NCBI GenBank assembly: GCA_021229015.1
Contig: CM037783.1
Span: 24,556,052-24,620,051, forward strand
Reading direction: 5' to 3'
DNA: 64,000 nucleotides
Source of the DNA: Solen grandis
Lineage: Eukaryota; Mollusca; Bivalvia; Adapedonta; Solenidae
The translations under genes and the position numbers were made by a program. Shown piece by piece: positions 47,837 to 60,171 of the stretch (the stretch's first letter is position 1; every line of letters starts with the position of its first letter). The notes beneath the pieces were generated by a model, which saw nothing but the letters and a program-made list of their open reading frames with translations, searched no databases and had not been told where the DNA came from.

Positions 47837-48486
47837 CACGTTCAGGTAGCACCCGGAGAACGAGGCTGAACATGGTTCCGTTTCTATCGAGTATCCCTTA
47901 AACTCGAAGTTAAATATCACTTAAACGCCAATGTCGCATTATCAGCTGGCTCATTTGATATAGGCTAATATTGTAAAATAATAAGAGCTGTCACAGAAAT
48001 GACGCATGACCTGAAGCATGGCATTAATCTTGGGGCTTGCGGCAATTAATGATAAGGAAGCACATTTTTAGATCTTAAGAAGTTTGAATGGTTTGGTTTA
48101 AGTACTGCAAATGTGACGTTTGACGTTCTTCTTCGTATGTATAATTTTATATCTTTTTGTAGATAATGTGGTTATAAATTATAATTGGTAAATCGTCACA
48201 TGAATTACAGTGCAGTTTAAATCGTCTCTTTTAAAATTGTTCTACTTGGGGTTAATACAGAAAAAAAAATAGTATTCAGGAAAAGATGACTCATTTAAAA
48301 TAAAAACAATATCCATTAAAAACACACAAATATGCTCTATATATTGGTATTTATAATTAAAGACAGAATCAGAATATATTCTATTGACTTATTCTAGTAC
48401 ATGTACCTCGTCAAACATAATACAGATTTCAAAAAAGGTATGATGATGATTATCGACCTAACCGTGAATTTAATAAAATAGTTTTT

Positions 48487-50600
48487 ACGTAATTGCGCAG
48501 CATATTGCATATAGCCTTCCCCAAGATAGGGATATAACATAGGTTCATATGTTGTCTACATAGATGAGGCTATTCGGTGATATCAAAGAATAAGTGTCAC
48601 AATCCGTATCGGACACGGTGTGGGATGTTACAAATGTACCTACTTTTAGAAAATAATTCAATTTTGTCCCACCATTACGTAATTGCGCAGCATATTGCAT
48701 ATAGCCTTCCCCAAGATATGAATAAAACATAGGTTCATATGTTATCTACAATAGGAGGCTATTCAGTGATATCAAAGAATAAGTGTCACAATCCCTATGG
48801 GACACATTGTGGGTTGTTACATATGTACCTTCTTTCAGAAAATAATTCAATTTTGTCCCACCATTACGTAATTGCGCAGCATATTGCATATAGCCTTCCC
48901 CAAGATAGGGATATACCATAGTTTCATATGTTGTCTACTTAGATGCGGCTATTCAGTGATATCAAAGAATAAGTGTCACAATCCCTATGGGACACGGTGC
49001 GGGCTGTTACAAATGTACCTTTTTTCAGAAAATAATTCAATTTTGTCCCACCAGTACGTAATTGCGCAGCATATTGCATATAGCCTTCCCCAAGATAGGG
49101 ATATAACATAGGTTCATATGTTGTCTACTTAGATGAGGCTATTCAGTGATATCAAAGAATAAGTGTCACAATCCCTGTGGGACATGGTGTGGGCTGTTAC
49201 AAATGTACCTACTTTTAGAAAATAATTCAATTTGTCCCACCATTACGTAATTGCGCAGCATATTGCATATAGCCTTCCCCAAGATAGGGATATAACATAG
49301 GTTCATATGTTGTCTACTTAGATGAGGCTATTCAGTGATATCAAAGAATAAGTGTCACAATCCCTATGGGACACGGTGTGGGCTGTTACATATGTACCTT
49401 CGTTCAAAAATGGATTTAATTTTGTCCCACCATTACGTAATTGCTCAGCATATTGCATATAGCCTTCCCCAAGATAGGGATATAACATAGATTCCTATGT
49501 TGTCAACTTAGATGAGGCTATTCATTAATATGAAAGAATAAGTGTCACAATCCCTATGGGACATGGTGTGGGCTGTTACAAATGTATCTACTTTCAAAAA
49601 ATAATTCAATTTTGTTCTTCCATTACGTTATTGCGCAGCATATTGCATATCGCCTTCCCCAAGATAGGGATATAACATAGGTTCATATGTTGTCTACTTA
49701 GATGAGGCTATTCGGTGATATCAAAGAATAAATGTCACAATCCCTATGGGACACGATGTGGGCTGTTACAAATGTACCTACTTTTAGAAAATAATTCAAT
49801 TTTGTCCCACCGATTACGTAATTGAAAGCATATTGCATATAGCCTTCCCCAAGATAGGGATATAACATAGTTCATATGTTGTCTACTTAGATGAGGCTAT
49901 TCGGTGATATAAAGAATAAGTGTCACAATCCCTATGGGACACGGTGTGGGCTGTTACAAATGTACCTTCCTTCTAAAATAATTCAATTTTGTCCCACTTT
50001 ACGTAATTGCGCAGCATATTGCATATAGCCTTCCCCTAGATAGGGATATAACATAGGTTCATATGTTATCTACTTAGATGAGGCTATTCAGTGATATCAA
50101 AGAATAAGTGTCACAATCCCTATGGGACCCGGTGTGTGTTGTTACAATGTAATTTCTTTTAAAAAATAATTCAATTTTGACCCACCATTACATAATTGCG
50201 CTGCATATTGAATATAGCCTTCCCCAAGATAGGGATCTAACATAGATTCATATGTTGTCTACTTAGAACAGCCTTTACAGTGATGTCAATGAATAGTTTT
50301 CACAATCCCTATGAGACTCTGTGCTGGCCGTTACAAATATACGTTTAAATGCAAAAAATATTCCATATTTAGCCCTCTATTATGTTTCTGCAGAGCCTAT
50401 TGCATATAGCCTTTCCCAAGATAAGGATATAACACAGTCTCATATGTTGTCTACTTAATCTGTCTATCCAGTGATCCCAATTATTAGGTGTCACAATCAG
50501 AATGGGACACAGTATAGGCTCTTAAATAATTTAATTAATATTTATTTCACAGTTACGTTATTGTAGGCCGTATTGCATATAGCTTTCCTCAAGGGCATAA
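48487..50600 (+). repeat. 190-bp satellite array 1 (forward)
   Basis: About twelve tandem units, spaced 184-191 bp by the ACGTAATTGCGCAGC motif (48487, 48677, 48866, 49056, 49245, 49435, 49626, 49816, and on). Other unit blocks are CATATAGCCTTCCCCAAGAT, CATATGTTGTCTACTTAGAT, GTGTCACAATCCCTATGGGA and CAATTTTGTCCCACC. Units are well conserved to about 50.2 kb and then decay. Frames of 79-96 codons inside are not genes. Confidence 0.96.
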
Positions 50601-51398
50601 CACAGATTCATATCAAGAAGAAGAATGAAATACTAGTATATGTTTTCTGAGCGTCGTTAGTAAAACCTTTTATATCTCTGTAAATGATCGGAAGTTAAAA
50701 GTATAATTTCCTAAACCATTTACAAATTTTACAACATTGAGGTTAGTCATAGAGAAGGGAATGATTACATAATTAACAGATGCCTAATAGTTTCTTTTTG
50801 AATAATGATTTCTTTCTAATAAATTTTCATTTTTATATATGAATCTTTACCTATGGTTGTGTTTTTAGTTAAGTGTGTAAATGAATACATGTAATACAAT
50901 TTTATTCACAACCACAAGGTAATTTCACTGCTTTTCCACTGTATTTTATTTGTGATTATACTACATGTATGTCTTTACTATATAATATTATGTTATTGTA
51001 TGTATTGTAATGTTATGTATAAAATAAGCGATATTCAAATAAATATTTATTTTTAATATAATATATTCCTAACTGCCATTTAACTTTAAACTTTGAATTA
51101 ACTGTCGTGTTGCAAGATGCTCTATGTAGTAATGATGTATGAGATAATTAAGATTTCATTAAATGATAAGCATGCTGGATTTCTCCACACATCGTGTTAT
51201 TATTATTATAAACTCACTAAACTCAATAAGAACGGAAATATTACTTCAAGAAGTTGTGCCGAATTTTGCCGTAGTGATAATTAGGCACTACTTTAACAAT
51301 GTAAACATAGGTTTAAACAATTTTTTTTATGTAATTATTGAAAAAACAATCTGCATTAACAAGCACCGGTATTTTGGACCAGGAATCGGAATGAATGA

Positions 51399-51437
<39 letters not shown>

Positions 51438-52692
51438 CCTGTTTAGAGTATCATGTGTTTTAACCATGATAATAAATTAATCATAACATCCTTTTCATTA
51501 TTGCAATTTTTGCATTTTTTGTGTGATTGACTAGTGTGTGAGGCATATTTTAATCTATAAATGCATTCTGATGCATTTTTATTACGCTTCTTTTTCCTCC
51601 ACATTCCGGTATTGAACAATATGACATCAACAACATTTTGACTTCTAAGGTGGCATGTAATTGTCGATCAATTATTTCAGCTTAATTTCTTGAAATGCTG
51701 CTGATTAGCCGTAATGGCTATTACGGTGCCTGTTATCACCAGTTAATGTTGATAGCCAGAGATCCAGTCTGGGCTTCTATAGCTTATGTCTCTACCGGAT
51801 CGTGTTATGTAAGGGGGCAGTGTAATTTGGCTAAGGTGTGGAATATTTTTACACAGAGGTGGTATTGTTTTGTGTCACATTTAAGTAGGGATATAATTAA
51901 CTTTCTCCGATATCTTAAGTTTAAATTTATCGCTGTTTGGGATCACCTCAGTTTTGCCATATTACTTATTCAGTATCTTAAATAATATGTTTTCTGGTAT
52001 GAATAGAGTGTATGGTTAAAGCAGACTAGATAATTATTTCACCTTGACACCGAAACTTTTGATCAGATGTGTTTTACATGTTTATAAATTTATGGCTTTC
52101 ATATAATTCGGCAGGCTGCTGGAAACCTATTTTGCATAATATAGTCATGTCCAAATCAGATTTGATGAGATTAACCATTTTGCTATTTCTTTACTACCTT
52201 TTATAGAATATTATAATAATCATTGAACATATTTAGTATCAAATGTGGTACTTTATCTTGGATAGATTATATGAAATAGAACAAATATTGTATAGAGACT
52301 GTTGAACACAGAACATTGAAGTTGAAAACTCTCGACTTAATCTCTGTTAAATATAAAAAAAAGTGATTTACTGATTACGTAAATTACAATGATCGTCTTT
52401 ATAAGTGAAGACATTTTCTTACAGTAAGGGGAAGAAAATATTGAGGCATCCTTATTCTATGTTATGCATGTGGATCAGACTTACAATGATCAATAAAAAA
52501 TGTAGTCAGACACAAATTAAATCCCCTGCATTGTATTTCACTAGTCAGCTTGAACGAAACAATAGCAAACAAGAGTGACATTTAGAATATATGAATTAAA
52601 GTAGTTACACTTTAAAGAGATTATTCGCCATATTTGCTTACACAGAATTAACTGCTATATTAAGTTACTTGAAGAACATATTTACATATGCC
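50601..52692. other. Spacer between satellite arrays
   Basis: AT-rich, non-satellite, with a (GT)n tract at 51401-51432. A 96-codon plus-strand frame (51695-51985) has no recognised domain and an unusual Trp/Tyr/Cys-rich composition, so it is not called. Confidence 0.45.
51401..51432. repeat. (GT)n microsatellite
   Basis: About sixteen GT dinucleotides without interruption. Confidence 0.9.
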
Positions 52693-52879
52693 TGTTAAAA
52701 TGTTTAGATAAAAACACTTATTAATAGACTAATACTGGGTAAAAATGTTTTAAGTAATTGCTATTTGTCATTATTAAATGTATATTGTGTAATGAAATTG
52801 TAACTTATTATAAAGCATAGGTGCATACTCGTATCTATACATATATAATGTTTATCATGAAACATAATTATTTTTTTAA

Positions 52880-53135
52880 GGGGGCCGGCGTGGCCGAGCG
52901 GTTACAGTCGTGGACTACAAATCTCTCAGCCCCTCACCGCTGAGGGTTCGAATCCCGGTAGGGACTTCGGATTTTTCACGTGAGGAAGCCTTTCAGCTGG
53001 CTTGCGGTAGGTCGGTGGTTCTACCCGGGTACCTCTGTGTACTCGGGGTCTTCCTCCACCTGTAATTAGCTGGACGTCGCTATATGATTGAAATACTATC
53101 GCAGTGACGGTAAACCCCAATACAACAACAACAAC
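52880..53135 (+). mobile_element. tRNA-derived SINE family G, full length with TSD
   Basis: The head is a Ser/Leu-type tRNA: GGCGTGGCCGAGCGGTTA (A box), GTGGACTACAAATC in the anticodon region, a long variable arm and GGGTTCGAATCCCGG (B box). The body includes GGCTTGCGGTAGGTCGGTGG and CACCTGTAATTAGCTGGACG, and the tail GACGGTAAACCCC ends in a CAACAACAACAA repeat. TTTTTTTAA at 52871-52879 recurs at 53136-53144, a probable 9-bp target duplication from LINE-driven insertion. It should not be annotated as a functional tRNA. Confidence 0.88.
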
Positions 53136-53155
53136 TTTTTTTAAATATAATATTT

Positions 53156-53186
53156 AACTCTCTCTCTCTCTCTCTCCCTCTCTCTA
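53156..53186. repeat. (CT)n microsatellite
   Basis: CT repeats with one CCC interruption, just right of the SINE. Confidence 0.85.
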
Positions 53187-53384
53187 GATGGATGGAATCA
53201 GCATTCTTTCATAGTATGGTTGTTAAAATGTTAAAATGATAACAGTTATTAACAAATTAATACTGAGTAAAACTGTTTTAAGTAATTGCTATTAGTCATC
53301 ATTAAATGTACATTGTGTAATGAAACTGTAATTCATTATAAAGCATAGGTGCATACTCGTATCTGCATTTCACAACCTTATCTA

Positions 53385-53990
53385 TGTACTTGTTATATAT
53401 TTCAAGGAAATGGTACACATGTAATGACCCACACTATTTTCCAGTGGGAATATGACACCAATTTCCCGAAGTCTGTGGGTTGCCATATTTCTAAAGGAAG
53501 GTACATTTGTGTATCTAACAGCTTACAACATCTACACCATCTCTTAGAGGAAGTGTGACACATATTTCGTGATATTTTTCGCTAGCCTTATTTCAGCAGA
53601 ACACATATGAGTCTTTCTTATATCCTTGTCTGTATGTGACAATATGTAATGCTCCCTAAAATAGCGCATTTGTGGGAAAGAAAGTGAATTATTTTCTAAA
53701 AAAGTTACATTTGTAACAGCCCACAACATCTCCATTAGGGACTTTGGCACCTAATTTTTGGTAACACTGACTAAGGTGGTCTAGGTACACAACATACAAA
53801 TCTGTGTTATATCTTTATCTTTGGAAAGGCTTTGTGCAATACACTTTGCAATAACGTAATGGTGGAAGAATTATTTAAGTGGAAGTACATTTGAAACAGC
53901 CCACAATGTCTCCCACAGGGATAGTGAAACCTATCCTTTGGTATCACTGCATACAATGATTTAGGTAGACAACATTTTTATTTTATATTC
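53385..53990 (-). repeat. Decayed units of the 190-bp satellite
   Basis: Recognisable pieces in array-2 orientation: AAAGGAAGGTACATTTGTGT, TAACAGCCCACAACATCTCC, AGGTAGACAAC, GGAAAGGCTTTGTGCAATAC, ATAACGTAATGGTGG. Order is kept but identity is low, as expected for the old edge of a satellite array. Confidence 0.75.
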
Positions 53991-54640
53991 GAAATATTTT
54001 CTACCGTAATGCCCCTGAAAGGCTGCTAGCGAAATGGCGGCGTAGTACCAAATATTGATTTAAATTCTTAATTTTCATCCAGCCACGTGTGAACCCCTCC
54101 AAATATGCATTTTACGGTGAAATAAATGATGTTTGATGTCTTTTTGTCAAATATTTATGTCCCCCGTAAGGCTGCCTGAAACTAGATAATCCTATGAATA
54201 AAAAAAATCTCATTATTTATGGATGAATACTATGTGAACTTCTCTAAATATAAATTTTACGGCGGAATACATGATTTTTAACATATTCATGAAAAAAATC
54301 CTCCGTAGACCACTGAGAGTCTGCTGACGAATATTGGAACATAGAATGAAAAAAAAAATACGACTGATAATTGTTTTAACCTCCCTAAAGATGGTTTTTG
54401 CGACTGAAAACAGGACTTTTAATATCTTTCTGTCAAAGATATATTTCCTTCAGTAATGCCGCTGAAAACCTGCGGACGAGTATGAAATAATATTCTCTAA
54501 ATATGGATTTTATGAAGGAATAAATGATTTATGATGTATTTCTGTCAAATATATATGTCCTCTGTACATCCGCTGAAAGTCTGCTAGCGGCCTGAAACTA
54601 ATAGGAATATGAATAAGAAAATTCTTTTTATTTTTGAATG
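53990..54640 (-). repeat. Second, diverged tandem repeat
   Basis: About five units of roughly 110-155 bp, each with a TCAAATAT-TATGTCC-CCGTAA-type block, then GCTGAAAG(G/T)CTGC(T/G)(A/G)GCG, then TCTAAATAT-GATTTTACGG-GGAATAAATGAT. Blocks recur near 54000, 54155, 54295, 54450 and 54550. Not obviously related to the 190-bp unit that surrounds it. Confidence 0.65.
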
Positions 54641-57600
54641 AAAAATGTTATATCTCTATCTTGGGGAAGGCTTTATGCGATATGCTGCGCAATTACGTAA
54701 TGGTGGGACACAGTTGAACTATTTTCTGAAAGAAGGTACATTTGTAACAGCCCACACTGTGTACCTTGGGATTGTGACACTTTGATACATGAAAACATTA
54801 TTACTGAACAATTACGTCAACTGGTAAGGGATGTGCATAATGTAATATGAATTTTTTTCTGAAAGAAGAATATTTGTAAATCCCATACCGGTCCCATAGG
54901 GATTGTGACATTATTCATTGATATCAATGAATAGCCTCATCTAAGTAGACAACATATGAACCTATGTTATTCCCTATCTTGGGAAGGCTATATGCAATAT
55001 GCCGCCAATTACGTAATGTAGGACAAAATTGAATTATTTTCTAAAGAAGGTACATTATGAACAGCCCATACCGTGTCACATAGGGATTGTGACACTTATT
55101 TTTGATATCACTTGAATAGCCCATCTAAGAGACAACATATGAACCTATGTTAATATAACCTATCTTGGGGAAGGCTATATGCAATATGCTGCGCAATTAA
55201 GTAATGGTGGGACAAAATTGAATTATTTTCTAAAGAAGGTACATTTGTAACAGCCCAACCGTGTCCCATAGGGATTGTGACACTTATTCTTTGATATCAC
55301 CGAATAGCCTCATCTAAGTAGACAACATATGAACCTATGTTATATCCTATTCTTGGGGAGGCTATATGCAATATGCTGCGCAATTAAGTAATGGTGGGAC
55401 AAAATTGAATTATTTTCTAAAAGAGGTACATTTGTACAGCCCACACCGTGTCCCATAGGGATTGTGACACTTATTCTTTGTTATCACTGAATAGCCTCAT
55501 CTAAGTAGACAACATATGAACCTATGTTATATCCCTATCTTGGGGAAGGCTATATGCAATATGCGCGCAATTACGTATGGTGGGACAAAATTGAATTATT
55601 TTTTAAAGAAGGTACATTTGTAACAGCCCACACCGTGTCCCATAGGGATTGTGACACTTATTCTTTGATATCAATGAATAGCCTCATCTAAGTAGACAAC
55701 ATATGAACCTATGTTATATCCCTATCTTGGGTAAAAGGCTATATGCAATATGCTGCGCAATTACGTAATGGTGGGACAAAATTGAATTATTTTCTGAAAG
55801 AAGGTACATTTGTAACAGCCCACACCGTGTCCCATAGGGATTGTGACACTTATTCTTTGATATCACTGAATAGCCTCATCTAAGTAGACAACATATGAAC
55901 CTATGTTATATCCCTATCTTGGGGAAGGCTATATGCAATATGCTGCGCAATTACGTAATGGTGGGACAAAATTGAATATTTTCTGAAAGAAGGAACATTT
56001 GTAACAGCCCACACCGTGTCCCATAGGGATTGTGACACTTATTCTTTGATATCACTGAATAGCCTCATCTAAGTAGACAACATATGAACCTATGTTATAT
56101 CCCTATCTTGGGGAAGGCTATATGCAATATGCTGCGCAATTACGTAATGGTGGGACAAAATTGAATTATTTTCTGAAAGAAGGTACATATGTAACAGCCC
56201 ACACCGTGTCCCATAGGGATTGTGACACTTATTCTTTGATATCACCGAATAGCCTCATCTAAGTAGACAACATATGAACCTATTTTATAACCCTATCTTG
56301 GGGAAGGCTATATGCAATATGCTGCGCAATTACGTAATGGTGGGACAAAATTGAAATATTTTCTAAAGAAGGTACATTTGTAACAGCCCCAACCGTGTCC
56401 CATAGGATTGTGACACTTATTCTTTGATATCACCGAATAGGCTCATCTAAGTAGACAACATATGAACCTATGTTATATCCCTATCTTGGGGAAGGCTATA
56501 TGCAATATGCTGCGCAATTACGTAATGGTGGGACAAAATTGAATTATTTTCTGAAAGAAGGTACATTTGTAACAGCCCACACCGTGTCCCATAGGGATTG
56601 TGACACTTATTCTTTGATATCACCGAATAGCTCATCTAAGTAGACAACATATGAACTATGTATATCCCTATCTTGGGGAAGGCTATATGCAATTTGCTGC
56701 GCAATTACGTAACGGTGGGACAAAATTGAATTATTTTCTAAAAGAAGGTACATTTGTAACAGCCCACACCGTGTCCAATAGGGATTGTGACACTTATTCT
56801 TTGATATCAAGCCTCATCTAAGTAGACAACATATGAACCTATGTTATATCCCTATCTTGGGGAAGGCTATATGCAATATGCCGCGCAATTACGTAATGGT
56901 GGGACAAAATTGAATTATTTTCTGAAAGAAGGTACATTTGTAACAGCCCACACCGTGTCCCATAGGGATTGTGACACTTATTCTTTGATATCACTGTATA
57001 GCCTCATCTAAGCAGACAACATATGAACCTATGTTATATCCCTATCTTGAGGAAGGCTATATGCAATATGCTGCGCAATTACGTAATGGTGGGACAAAAT
57101 TGAATTATTTTCTGAAAGAAGGTACATTTGTAACAGCCCACACCGTGTCCCATAGGGATTGTGACACTTATTCTTTGATATCACTGAATAGCCTCATCTA
57201 AGTAGACAACATATGAACCTATGTTATATCCCTATCTTGAGGAAGGCTATATGCAATATGCTGCGCAATTACGTAATGGTGGGACAAAATTGAATTATTT
57301 TCTGAAAGAAGGTACATTTGTAACAGCCCACACCGTGTCCCATAGGGATTGTGACACTTATTCTTTGATATCACTGAATAGCCTCATCTAAGTAGACAAC
57401 ATATGAACCAATGTTATCTCCATATCTTGGGGAAGGCTATATCCAATATGCTGCGAAATAATGTAATGGTGGGACAAAATTGAATTATTTTCTGAAAGAA
57501 GGAACATTTGTAACATCCCATACTGTGTCCCATAGGGATTGTGACACTTATTCTTTGATATCACTGAATAGCCTCATCTAAGTAGACAACATATGAACCT

Positions 57601-58960
57601 ATGTTATATCCCTATCTTGGGGAAGGCTATATGCAATATGCCGCGCAATTACGTAATGGTGGGACAAAATTGAATTATTTTCTGAAAGAAGGTACATATG
57701 TAACAGCCCACACCGTGTCCCATAGGGATTGTGACACTTATTCTTTGATATCAATGAATAGCCTCATCTAAATAGACAACATATGAACCTATGTTATATC
57801 CCTATTTTGGGGAAGGCTATATGCAGTATGCTGCGCAATTACGTAATGGTGGGACAAAATTGAATTATTTTCTGAAAGAAGGTACATTTGTAACAGCCCA
57901 CACCGTGTCCCATAGGGCTTGTGACACCTATTCTTTGATATCACTGAATAGCCTCATCTAAGTAGACAACATATGAACCTATGTTATATCCCTATCTTGG
58001 GGAAGGCTATATGCAATATGCTGCGCAATTACGTACTGGTGGGACAAAATTGAATTATTTTCTAAAAGTAGGTATATTTGTAACAGCCCACACCGTATCC
58101 CATAGGGATTTTGACACTTATTCTTTGATATCCCCGAAGAGCCTCATCTAAGTAGACAACATATGAACCTATGTTATATCCCTATCTTGGGTAAGGCTAT
58201 ATGCAATATGCTGCGCAATTACGTACTGGTGGGACAAAATTGAATTATTTTTTGTACGAAGGTACATTTGTAACAGCCCACACCGTGTCCCATAGGGATT
58301 GTGACACTTATTCTTTGATATCACTGAATAGCCTCATCTAAGTAGACAACATATGAACCTATGTTGTATCCCTATCTTGGGGAAGGCTATATGCAATATG
58401 CCGCGCAATTACGTAATGGTGGGACAAAATTGAATTATTTTCTGAAAGAAGGTATATTTGTAACAGCCCACACTGTGTCCCATAGGGATTGTGACACTTA
58501 TTCTTTAATATCACTGTATAGCCTCATCTAAGCAGACAACATATGAACCTATGTTATATCCCTATCTTGAGGAAGGCTATATGCAATATGCTGCGCAATT
58601 ACGTAATGGTGGGACAAAATTGAATTATTTTCTGAAAGAAGGTACATTTGTAACAGCCCACACCGTGTCCCATAGGGATTGTGACACTTATTCTTTGATA
58701 TCACTGAATAGCCTCATCTAAGTAGACAACATATGGGAAGGCTATATGCAATATGCTACGCAATTACGTAATGATGGGACAAAATTGAATTATTTTCTGA
58801 AAGAAGGTACATTTGTAACAGCCCACACCGTGTCCCATAGGGATTGTGACACTTATTCTTTTGATAAGTAGAAAACATTTGAACCTGTGTAAAACCTCTA
58901 TTATGGCGATAGCTATACAGAGTTTATAATACCCTCTGCTGCAACGTATTTGTTGAACAA
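54640..58960 (-). repeat. 190-bp satellite array 2 (reverse)
   Basis: About 22-23 tandem units in the opposite orientation to array 1, spaced 190 bp by GCGCAATTACGTAATGGTGG (for example 56887, 57077, 57267, 57457, 57647, 57837). The left edge is eroded with short deletions; 55.7-58.8 kb is highly homogeneous. Variants CCGCGCAATT, CACTGTATAGCC, AAGCAGACAAC and TCTTGAGGAAGG recur together 1,520 bp apart. One unit near 58735 is shortened, and a last decayed unit fades by about 58960. Confidence 0.96.
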
Positions 58961-59159
58961 GAATTATATGTATTTCCTTTAAATTGTAAAAATATTACGA
59001 AAGTGCTTATAAGATATTAATTTGTGATATTATTATCATGATTGATAATTAATTTGCAAATTTCTGAAGTTTTCATCTTAAATTCATTTTTTTAAACCTC
59101 CCACCAAGAAATATTTTATAACGCAATAATCGTTTTTCCGTCATTTTTCTGTTTGGTCC

Positions 59160-59248
59160 CGTAGAATAAACACTGTCAATTCAAGGGACGTAATTATTTC
59201 CGGTACATCGTTATTGACTGCTAGCTTGATTTTATCAACAGAATAGAA
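59160..59248 (+). promoter_or_regulatory. Possible promoter and 5' UTR of unknown gene
   Basis: AAGGGACGTAATTATTTCCGG contains an ETS-like TTCCGG, about 50 bp before a start codon with a long open frame. No TATA box. Motif evidence only. Confidence 0.25.
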
Positions 59249-59585
59249 ATGAATAGCGAATATGGAAGGACTTCCCACATAGATGAAAACGATGGTGATT
59301 CTCCCACTTTCAATAAAAGAGATCCTCCCAGAGGAGATGGTGATTTAGCAGTGTCCCCATTGCCAGCACATTCTGCAAAAATCTCCAACAAATCACCACC
59401 AAGTGAATATGCAACTTCGGCGGGCAAGCATAGAGATGGCGAGGGAGAGGGATGTACTGGCCCGGATTTGGATTCCACTAGCAGGAGAGAAGAGAGAAGA
59501 CCAGTTCAAGGCAGAAAAAATTCCATGGCTCCACTTTTGCAGTCCGGGATAAAAGCTGATGATGGGAACACTAGCACATATAAAA
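59249..59585 (+). CDS. Possible first exon of an unknown gene
   Basis: ATG at 59249 opens 112 codons to a donor-like AAAA|GTAAGC at 59586. The product is hydrophilic and probably disordered: acidic and Ser/Pro-rich at first (HIDENDGDSPTFNKRDPPRG, then SNKSPPSEYA), with a basic RREERRPVQGRKNS stretch. Codon use is more protein-like than the surroundings. No homolog recognised and no second exon found. If unspliced, the frame runs into the hAT-like end at 59622 and stops at 59713, which argues for splicing. It would be antisense to DTL and could lie inside a large DTL intron. Confidence 0.4.
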
Positions 59586-59621
59586 GTAAGCCTGATATGA
59601 GTTACAGCAAGATGATTCACC

Positions 59622-59713
59622 CAGGGCTTTTTTTCCGAAATTTGGGAAGGGGCCTTAGCCTTCTATTTTGGGAAATTGAAACGCGATTTCGGGGCGTTTT
59701 GGGAAAAAGGTAG
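59622..59713 (+). mobile_element. hAT-like left end
   Basis: CAGGGCTTTTTTTCCGAAAT followed by TTTGGGAA repeats and GGGGCCTTAGCC. This resembles a hAT terminus with subterminal TTGGGAA motifs; the same motif in reverse occurs at 33.76-33.94 kb. The matching right end was not found. Confidence 0.45.
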
Positions 59714-59754
59714 ACTCAATTCACATGTATACACAGTAATATTCTAACAGTCTT

Positions 59755-59994
59755 ATGAATCTTAAAGAATCAAAACGAATTGATATAACAACTAGACATA
59801 AAACAGAGCTGTCTTTGGTTCAAATCGCTGCACTATTTAAAATGGTACTAATGTCCATAAACAATCTTCCTCCAAGACTAGCACTAGCTGCAAAAATGTT
59901 TTGGCATTCACCAGATAGAGCCAAATCTCTGAAGTTGGAGGCAGACTTTTTAACAAGTGGCTCCAATATATTTTTGTGTTTATATATGCTTTAG
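59755..59994 (+). other. Unassigned open frame
   Basis: 79 codons including LPPRLALAAKMFWHSPDRAK, which has a protein-like look, but there is no domain or splice context. It may be a remnant of the hAT-like element that starts at 59622. Confidence 0.2.
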
Positions 59995-60171
59995 TTGAAA
60001 TGTCAAATGCACATTCATTTGGTACATTATATTTAAAAATAAATAGAAATAATAAACATGTACATTATTATTGAAATAAAGACATTACAACTTTCTTTCA
60101 CAATATTTCAATTGAAAATTAGATTAATGAAATTAACTCTAAGTTTTATATAGAAAATTGTTAAAATATTT

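Larger units (their letters stand above)
52693..53364 (+). repeat. 145-bp direct duplication flanking a SINE
   Basis: 52693-52837 and 53221-53364 share TGTTAAAATG, AAACTGTTTTAAGTAATTGC-like, ATTGTGTAATGAAA and AAGCATAGGTGCATACTCGT blocks at roughly 90% identity. A SINE and a (CT)n tract lie between them. The SINE is unique, so the duplication is older, or the SINE entered the gap between the copies. Confidence 0.8.

Noticed and set aside
48739..49111. Short frames inside the satellite (for example starting MLSTIGGYSVISKNKCHNPY)
   Set aside because: The same frame recurs only where units happen to lack a stop; most units break it, in both arrays.
52880..52970. Apparent tRNA-Ser/Leu gene
   Set aside because: A and B boxes are present, but the sequence continues into a SINE body shared with four other loci, ends in a CAA repeat and has a target duplication; the acceptor stem does not pair properly.
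48487..58960. CRISPR-like array of regular repeats
   Set aside because: Units are about 190 bp and contiguous with no unique spacers, in a eukaryotic genome; this is a satellite.
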